Position numbers and translations under genes: made by a program. A DNA stretch of 9,382 nt from Cyanobacteria bacterium UBA9971 (GTDB lineage Bacteria > Cyanobacteriota > Vampirovibrionia > Gastranaerophilales > UBA9971), in NCBI GenBank assembly GCA_003499955.1, contig DNRP01000118.1, forward strand, positions 6,927 through 16,308, read 5' to 3'. The notes below the pieces were generated by a model. The model saw nothing but the letters and a program-made list of their open reading frames with translations, searched no databases and was not told the origin of the DNA. Shown piece after piece: positions 4,939 through 9,382 of this stretch; position 1 is the first letter of the stretch, and each line of letters opens with the position of its first letter.

Positions 4939-6774
4939 ATGAAAAGAATAAAACTGCTTCCTGAAAATCTTATAAACCAGATTGCTGCCGGCGAAGTCAT
5001 AGAAAGACCAGCCTCGGCAGTAAAAGAACTTGTCGAAAATTCCATCGATGCAGGCGCAAAAAAAGTTGAAATAGAAATTTCTAACGGGGCAAGAGATATA
5101 AGGGTAGCAGATAACGGACATGGCATTCATAAAGACGACTTGGTTTTGGCATTTTCAAGACATGCAACCAGTAAAATTCAAAATCAAAAAGATTTATGGT
5201 CAATAAATACTCTTGGATTTCGTGGAGAAGCGTTAGCAAGTATTATTTCTGTTGCAAAAGTTAGCTGCATAACGAGAACTGTTGATGAAAACAATGGCTT
5301 AAAAGCAGAATGCAAGGATTCAGAAGTTAAAATTTCCGAAACAGGCTGCGCTATCGGGACAATTATGGAAGTTAAGGATTTATTTTATAACATACCTGCG
5401 AGGCTTAAATTCCTTAAACAGACGCAAACAGAAATCTCAAACATAACGGAAATTCTTCAAAATATTGCTATTTCTCATCCTGAAGTTGCTGTTAATCTTG
5501 TACACAAAAAGCATTCTGTAATAAAAACCAGCGGAAGTTCTGATTTGGCTGTAACAATAAGCGAAATTTACTCGAAAGACCTTATAAAAGAGCTTTCTGA
5601 AATTAATTTTGAAGATACACAATTTAATTTAAATATTAAAGGGTTCATAAGCAATCCTGATTTCACGCGTTCAAACAAAAAAGCTGTTTATGTTTTTGTA
5701 AACGGAAGAACAGTAAAATGTCCGATTATTTCAAAAGCCATAGATACAGCATTAAAAGACCTTATACCTTCAGGGAAATATCCTTTTGCGGCGCTCAATA
5801 TAACAATGCCGGCAAACGAAATAGATGTAAATGTTCACCCGTCAAAAAGGGAACTTAAATATACAAAGCCCAATTTAATATTTAATTTTGTTTATTCAGC
5901 GATCAAGAATGCTTTGGAAGGCACTTATCTTAAGTTGCATTCAAGTAATGACGAAACACAATCTTGTCATTCTGAGGGCTTTAGCCCGAAGAATCTATCA
6001 AATAATGAAATTAGCGAAATGGATAGATCCTTCGTATCACTCAGGATGACAGAAGAAACTCAAAATAGTATTAATGATTCAAAGATTATAGACTTTTCCA
6101 GATTTGCTGATTTAAGAGATGACGAGATTACAGAGATATCTATTCCCGCTAAAAGATATGGGTCGGATGTTTTTCAGAACAAAATAGAACTTAGTCTTGA
6201 GAATAATGAAAAAAGCTATGTTGAAAAACCAAAAATCATAGGTCAACTTAATAATACTTATATACTTATAGAAGCAGCCGAAGGTTTACAGGTAATTGAC
6301 CAACATATAGCCCATGAAAGATACCTTTATGAGCAGCTTAAGGAAAATAAAACCCAAATTTCTCAGCTTTTATTAACTTCTGAACTTATTAAACCTGAAA
6401 CAGAGCAGATTTTAACGCTTCAAGAAAATACAGAACTTCTTGAGAAATACGGCTTTGAGCTTGATTTTGTTTCTCAGGGCGTAAAATTAAAACGAATTCC
6501 TCAAATGTTGGCAAATAAAAATCCCGAAAAAATCATTTTTGACCTTATAGAAGCTATTCAAACAACGCCGGAAAATATGGAAAATGAAATACTGGAAAGA
6601 ATTGCCTGCCGCGCGGCGGTAAAAGCAGGCGAAAAACTGTCGCTATGGCAAATGGAAGAGCTTATAGTAAATTGGTTGGACACAAAATTCAATAAAACAT
6701 GCCCGCATGGCAGAAAAATAAGCCATACAATCCCCTCAAAAGAAATAGCGAAATTTTTCGGGAGAATGGTATAA
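4939..6774 (+). CDS. mutL: DNA mismatch repair protein MutL with endonuclease domain
   Basis: MutL links mismatch recognition by MutS to strand removal. The N-terminal GHKL ATPase (1-330) shows 'NQIAAGEVIERPASAVKELVENSIDAGA' in two parts around residues 13-40 (Glu30, Asn34), 'VADNGHGI' (56-63), 'GFRGEALASI' (93-102), 'FYNIPARLKFLK' (149-160) and 'DVNVHPSKREL' (296-306). A linker (about 331-430) leads to the C-terminal dimerisation/endonuclease domain (431-611) with 'DQHIAHERYLYE' (454-465), 'ACRAAVKAGEKLS' (556-568), 'CPHGR' (588-592) and 'FGR' (607-609). These metal-site motifs are those of nicking MutL proteins, so repair is probably methyl-independent, unlike in E. coli. The fourth position of the DQHA motif is Ile instead of Ala. 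Residues 343-371 are encoded by an in-frame palindromic repeat. The ATG has only a weak ribosome site; the N-terminus aligns with the family. rmuC follows four bases later. Confidence 0.96.
   Translation: MKRIKLLPENLINQIAAGEVIERPASAVKELVENSIDAGAKKVEIEISNGARDIRVADNGHGIHKDDLVLAFSRHATSKIQNQKDLWSINTLGFRGEALASIISVAKVSCITRTVDENNGLKAECKDSEVKISETGCAIGTIMEVKDLFYNIPARLKFLKQTQTEISNITEILQNIAISHPEVAVNLVHKKHSVIKTSGSSDLAVTISEIYSKDLIKELSEINFEDTQFNLNIKGFISNPDFTRSNKKAVYVFVNGRTVKCPIISKAIDTALKDLIPSGKYPFAALNITMPANEIDVNVHPSKRELKYTKPNLIFNFVYSAIKNALEGTYLKLHSSNDETQSCHSEGFSPKNLSNNEISEMDRSFVSLRMTEETQNSINDSKIIDFSRFADLRDDEITEISIPAKRYGSDVFQNKIELSLENNEKSYVEKPKIIGQLNNTYILIEAAEGLQVIDQHIAHERYLYEQLKENKTQISQLLLTSELIKPETEQILTLQENTELLEKYGFELDFVSQGVKLKRIPQMLANKNPEKIIFDLIEAIQTTPENMENEILERIACRAAVKAGEKLSLWQMEELIVNWLDTKFNKTCPHGRKISHTIPSKEIAKFFGRMV
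5965..6051 (+). repeat. In-frame palindromic repeat element inside the mutL linker
   Basis: Left arm 5966-5999 and right arm 6022-6050 are imperfect inverted copies. GTCATTCTGAG faces CTCAGGATGAC, and CGAAGAATCTATC faces GATAGATCCTTCG, with 22 of 24 conserved positions matching. Each arm also folds into its own small hairpin (in the left arm around GGGCTTTAGCCC). The T5965/A6051 pair extends the palindrome to 87 bases, exactly 29 codons on codon boundaries, coding residues 343-371 of MutL. The central 22 bases are unpaired. I recall similar 'GTCATTCTGAG...GAAGAATC' repeats as dispersed intergenic elements in several bacterial groups; that is memory, not a search. No target duplication is evident. 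Confidence 0.75.
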
Positions 6775-6778
6775 ATAT

Positions 6779-7963
6779 ATGGAATATTTTATCAGCTTTA
6801 TAATCGGACTTTTTTCAGGAATTTTAATTGTTTTGCTGCTCGGAATGAAACGATTTATCAGCCTGAATAACGAAATAGCTTATCTTAAAGCTGAAAAACA
6901 AACCCTAGAGAATTCTCTGAACAAAGAAACCGAGCTTCAAGAAAGATTTTGCAAAGAATTTGAGGATATTGCGGCAAAAATCCTCAAACAAAACTCCTGC
7001 GATTTTTCTAAAACCAATCAGGAAGAAATTTTTAACCTCTTAAAACCTTTCAGGGAAAAGCTTATCGAATTTGAAACAAAAATCGAACAGGCAAAGATTG
7101 AAGAAACAAAAGGAATGACGTCACTTGAAACACATATAAAACTTCTTGCAGAAAACAATCAAAAGATTTGTCAGGAGGCAAATAACCTTACAAATGCGCT
7201 AAAAGGGCAGGTAAAAACACAGGGAAACTGGGGCGAATTTATTTTGAACAGGCTGCTTGAGATTTCCGGCTTGTTAGAAAACCATCATTACTCTTTACAA
7301 GAAACTTTCAAGGATTCTGATAATAAAATTTTGCGTCCTGACGTAATAATTCATCTTCCGGAAAACAGGCATTTAATTATAGATTCAAAAGTTTCGCTTT
7401 TATCTTACGAAAGATTTTATAATTCGGAAGAAAAAGATCAGAACCACTTAAAAGATTTTACCAATTCAACAAAAGAGCATATTAAAAACCTGAAAAGCAA
7501 GTTTTATCAAGAAATAAAAGATATTAACACTCCTGATTTCGTTCTTATGTTTATTCCGACGGAAGGCGCGTTTAACTTGATTTTTCAACAGGACAGCGAA
7601 ATTATTGACTTTGCATGGCGCAATAAAATCCTTCTTGTAGGTCCTTCGACTTTGCTTACAACTCTCAAGACCATAGAACTCTTCTGGAAGCACGAAAAAC
7701 AAACCCAAAATGTAATCGAAATCGCCGAAGAAAGCGGAAAACTTTACGATAAATTTGTCGGATTACTTAATGACCTTGAAAATATTAAAACTTACTTTGA
7801 TAAAACTTCTGAGTGCTTTGAAACTGCAAAAAGAAAACTCGACGGACGCGGGAATCTTATTAATCAGGTAGAAAAATTAAGGGTTTTAGGAGCTAAAACA
7901 TCAAAAACAATTTCTGAAAAATACTATAAAGAAGATGAAACACATGCAGAACTTTCACTGTAA
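6779..7963 (+). CDS. rmuC: DNA recombination protein RmuC homologue
   Basis: RmuC proteins are predicted membrane-tethered nucleases of the PD-(D/E)xK type that limit rearrangements at inverted repeats; the biochemical activity is poorly defined. Residues 1-22 ('FISFIIGLFSGILIVLLLG') form a membrane anchor, and residues 28-142 are a coiled coil. The RmuC domain (about 143-335) opens with 'GQVKTQGNWGEFILNRLLE', then has 'RPDVIIHLPENRHLIIDSKVSL' in two parts with Asp188, Asp202 and Lys204 as the likely catalytic set, 'DFVLMFIPTEGAF' (253-265), 'LLVGPSTLLTTL' (285-296) and 'FWKHEKQTQNVIEIAEESG' (302-320). The 394 residues are a usual length. The ATG is four bases after the mutL stop; the nearest purine run (GGGAG, 6760-6764) is rather far at 14 bases, suggesting coupling to mutL translation. 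No obvious terminator follows. Confidence 0.93.
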   Translation: MEYFISFIIGLFSGILIVLLLGMKRFISLNNEIAYLKAEKQTLENSLNKETELQERFCKEFEDIAAKILKQNSCDFSKTNQEEIFNLLKPFREKLIEFETKIEQAKIEETKGMTSLETHIKLLAENNQKICQEANNLTNALKGQVKTQGNWGEFILNRLLEISGLLENHHYSLQETFKDSDNKILRPDVIIHLPENRHLIIDSKVSLLSYERFYNSEEKDQNHLKDFTNSTKEHIKNLKSKFYQEIKDINTPDFVLMFIPTEGAFNLIFQQDSEIIDFAWRNKILLVGPSTLLTTLKTIELFWKHEKQTQNVIEIAEESGKLYDKFVGLLNDLENIKTYFDKTSECFETAKRKLDGRGNLINQVEKLRVLGAKTSKTISEKYYKEDETHAELSL

Positions 7964-8022
7964 AAAATGTAAAATTTTGTGTACTTGAAGCGCGAAAACT
8001 ATCAATTTTATTTATTTACGAT

Positions 8023-8034
8023 ACTTATATAAGT
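8023..8034. promoter_or_regulatory. 12-bp palindrome upstream of the 203-residue gene
   Basis: ACTTATATAAGT (8023-8034) is a perfect palindrome about 30 bases before the ATG at 8065. It overlaps TATATA, a possible -10 box, so it could be an operator over the promoter. No good -35 box is visible at the right distance. Chance in AT-rich sequence is possible. Confidence 0.3.
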
Positions 8035-8064
8035 GTTACTTAATTTAAACTACGGGTTGGGAAA

Positions 8065-8676
8065 ATGGAATCTATTATCAGCAACAAACCAAATATATCT
8101 GTAAACTTTGGATCATCAGAACATAAAAAACAAAAAAATAACATTCTACCTGCCACAGCGGCCACTGTTGGAATTGCAGGAGCATTCGGGTTGGTTGATG
8201 GTATGGCAACTCAAGGAAATCTTGCTGCTAAAACAGGTGTTGCATTAAATAGTGCAAAAAACGTGGGATTCTTTTTAGCAGGCGCTGCATTATGTAATAA
8301 AGTCGCTAATACAATCATAAACAAAGTACCTTTTCTTAAAAACTTCAAAGAAGACCATCCCGGTTTAACTTCAATAGGAATTATAATAGCCGAGATTGTA
8401 GCAGGAAATAAAGTACAACATTATGGAAATAAAGTACTAACAAAGCTTTTAAAAAAACAACCTATTGAAAAATTGAACGAAGTTTTGCAAAAATCTACTA
8501 TTCTTACAAATAACAATGCTGAAACAGTAGTTAAAAAGATTAATATATTTGCAACCAACAGCAAAGTCAGGTTTTTAGGAAAAGCCGCAATGCTTGGCAT
8601 GGGCGTTTTATTTGTTAAAAATATTTTTGACCTTGGAAAAATGGATTACAAGCTTTCTAAAACTAAACAAAGTTAA
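8065..8676 (+). CDS. Hypothetical hydrophobic protein with 'NISVNFG' N-terminal motif
   Basis: I do not recognise a described family for these 203 residues. A polar N-terminal tail with 'NISVNFGS' (10-17) and a basic patch (20-26) is followed by four alanine/glycine-rich hydrophobic stretches (about 27-47, 66-82, 101-113, 170-189) separated by basic segments. This suggests an integral or peripheral membrane protein. There is no cleavable signal peptide. From memory, many uncharacterised proteins of Gastranaerophilales begin with a short tail containing such an 'xxFG' or 'xFTG' motif, which would make this lineage-specific; that is unproven. The ATG is preceded by a GGG-rich stretch (8054-8061) that serves as a poor ribosome site. 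The stop lies one base from the stop of the opposing gene. Confidence 0.75.
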   Translation: MESIISNKPNISVNFGSSEHKKQKNNILPATAATVGIAGAFGLVDGMATQGNLAAKTGVALNSAKNVGFFLAGAALCNKVANTIINKVPFLKNFKEDHPGLTSIGIIIAEIVAGNKVQHYGNKVLTKLLKKQPIEKLNEVLQKSTILTNNNAETVVKKINIFATNSKVRFLGKAAMLGMGVLFVKNIFDLGKMDYKLSKTKQS

Positions 8677-8683
8677 TTTAGTT
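8661..8683. other. Weak hairpin spanning the convergent stop codons
   Basis: AACTAAA (8661-8667) pairs with TTTAGTT (8677-8683), extended by one A-T pair (8660/8684), around a nine-base loop. It straddles both stop codons. Neither strand has a T-tract directly after it, so it is a poor intrinsic terminator at best, possibly acting on both strands. Confidence 0.25.
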
Positions 8684-9307
8684 TGCATTTTGTATAATTT
8701 CTAAAACAGCATCAAGCGAATTTGTAGACATGTCTACTTTTTGACGCAGATATGATTCATCTTCAAGCTTATTTAAAAGAGAACCTCTTAAATTTTTTTT
8801 GTATTTACCCGCTTCTCTTTGATAGTTTGCCGCTTCTGTTAAATATTTATCAAGTATTACAAGCTGTTTAAACGATTCATAGTTTTTTTCCTGTTTATTG
8901 CCGTATTTATCTTTCAAATCAGCGACATACAAATTAAAAACATTTACTTTTGCTGAAAACTGCTGAACTTTATTGGAATTATCCGATTTAATAACCTGTT
9001 TCAAGGTTACAAGAATAGGTTCAACTTGTTTTATGTCCTGCAAATACCCGCTGTATCTGTCTATGCTATAACCCGAATAAATCCTTGGAAAAAATGTCTT
9101 TGTTGAGGGAAATTCAAACTCATTATTACTTTTTGAAGGAACGGCCTGTTTTACTTGAACTTCTTTTTGTTCAGCAGGTCTGGTTTGTTTTCCCAATTCC
9201 GGCAAATCACCGGCATACCCGTATCCGCTCAACAAAAATGCCGTTGTTAAAATTGCAAACAACTGAAAAATTAAAAATATTTCACTTTTGATTTTACGCA
9301 AATTCAT
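8678..9307 (-). CDS. Hypothetical secreted helical protein (signal peptide)
   Basis: I do not recognise the family. From the ATG at 9307 the protein has 209 residues: a basic start ('MNLRKIK'), a hydrophobic core ('IFLIFQLFAILTTAFLLSG') and a likely signal peptidase I site after 'GYGYA' (about residue 32). There is no lipobox cysteine. The mature part has a polar, proline- and glutamine-rich linker (33-65), a Tyr/Gly-rich turn with a short repeat ('YSGYS' and 'YSGYL', about 77-89), then mostly charged helix (about 90-209). It is thus probably an exported soluble or surface protein. The frame also opens at a TTG (9319) with a GGAG four bases upstream, so a start four residues longer is possible; the ATG has only a weak site. 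It faces the hydrophobic gene tail to tail and shares no similarity with it that I can see. Confidence 0.75.
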   Translation of the reverse strand: MNLRKIKSEIFLIFQLFAILTTAFLLSGYGYAGDLPELGKQTRPAEQKEVQVKQAVPSKSNNEFEFPSTKTFFPRIYSGYSIDRYSGYLQDIKQVEPILVTLKQVIKSDNSNKVQQFSAKVNVFNLYVADLKDKYGNKQEKNYESFKQLVILDKYLTEAANYQREAGKYKKNLRGSLLNKLEDESYLRQKVDMSTNSLDAVLEIIQNAN

Positions 9308-9334
9308 CTCTATTCTCAAACTTCTCCATAATAT

Positions 9335-9362
9335 ATTTTACTGATTTTTTTTTAAACAACAA
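9335..9362 (-). promoter_or_regulatory. Possible promoter for the secreted-protein gene
   Basis: On the minus strand TTGTTG (9362-9357) and TAAAAT (9340-9335) are 16 bases apart. The start of transcription would fall near 9328, right at the GGAG ribosome site (9327-9324), which leaves a very short leader and favours the downstream ATG. The match is modest. Confidence 0.3.
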
Positions 9363-9382
9363 CAAACATTTATAGGAATTTT

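Noticed and set aside
5965..6051. Pseudogene or frameshift in mutL caused by the repeat
   Set aside because: The 87-base element keeps the frame exactly and all domain motifs on both sides are intact.
9085..9291. 68-residue plus-strand open frame at the right end
   Set aside because: It is antisense to the secreted-protein gene, has no promoter or ribosome site, and mirrors the signal peptide codons.
1..9382. CRISPR array, tRNA or rRNA genes, insertion sequence, phage or defence genes
   Set aside because: No regularly spaced repeats, no cloverleaf sequence, no transposase or phage-like frame was found on either strand.

Overview
This AT-rich window carries ordinary chromosomal bacterial genes: ten protein-coding genes (one cut off at the left edge), no RNA genes, no CRISPR array and no insertion sequence. 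The gene content and style suggest a gut or environmental member of the Cyanobacteriota, most likely the non-photosynthetic Vampirovibrionia/Melainabacteria (Gastranaerophilales). The reasons are low GC, a stand-alone AroH-class chorismate mutase, and a small protein starting with a short tail ending in an 'NISVNFG' motif, a type I associate from memory with that lineage. This assignment is an inference and was not tested by any search.

Layout, left to right. Positions 1-576 (+) hold the 3' part of a Bem46-like alpha/beta hydrolase. It converges, with one base between stop codons, on a leftward two-gene unit (1183-578) made of a 75-residue unknown protein and chorismate mutase AroH. A divergent intergenic region (1184-1337) separates this unit from rightward rlmB (23S rRNA 2'-O-methyltransferase). 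Next come rpoD (primary sigma factor), closed by a strong intrinsic terminator with a second weaker one behind it, and a dicarboxylate/acidic amino acid symporter with its own good sigma-70-type promoter. Then comes mutL, with an extended -10 promoter, followed four bases later by rmuC; these look like a two-gene genome-maintenance operon. The right end has a lineage-type hydrophobic protein (+) and a secreted helical protein (-), which again converge with a single base between their stop codons.

How the genes work together: most are housekeeping genes (translation, transcription, aromatic biosynthesis, uptake of acidic organic anions, mismatch repair, DNA end processing). I see no phage, defence or biosynthetic cluster and do not claim a new system. 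The most notable structure is an 87-bp imperfect palindromic element (5965-6051) sitting exactly in frame in the MutL linker. It encodes 29 residues and looks like a mobile palindromic repeat tolerated inside a protein, as known for Rickettsia palindromic elements. Secondary points are a structured leader in front of rpoD (a 12-bp inverted repeat, a 12-bp palindrome and a short ORF overlapping the rpoD start), a strongly charge-split RpoD N-terminus, small palindromes just upstream of several starts, and the two one-base convergent junctions.
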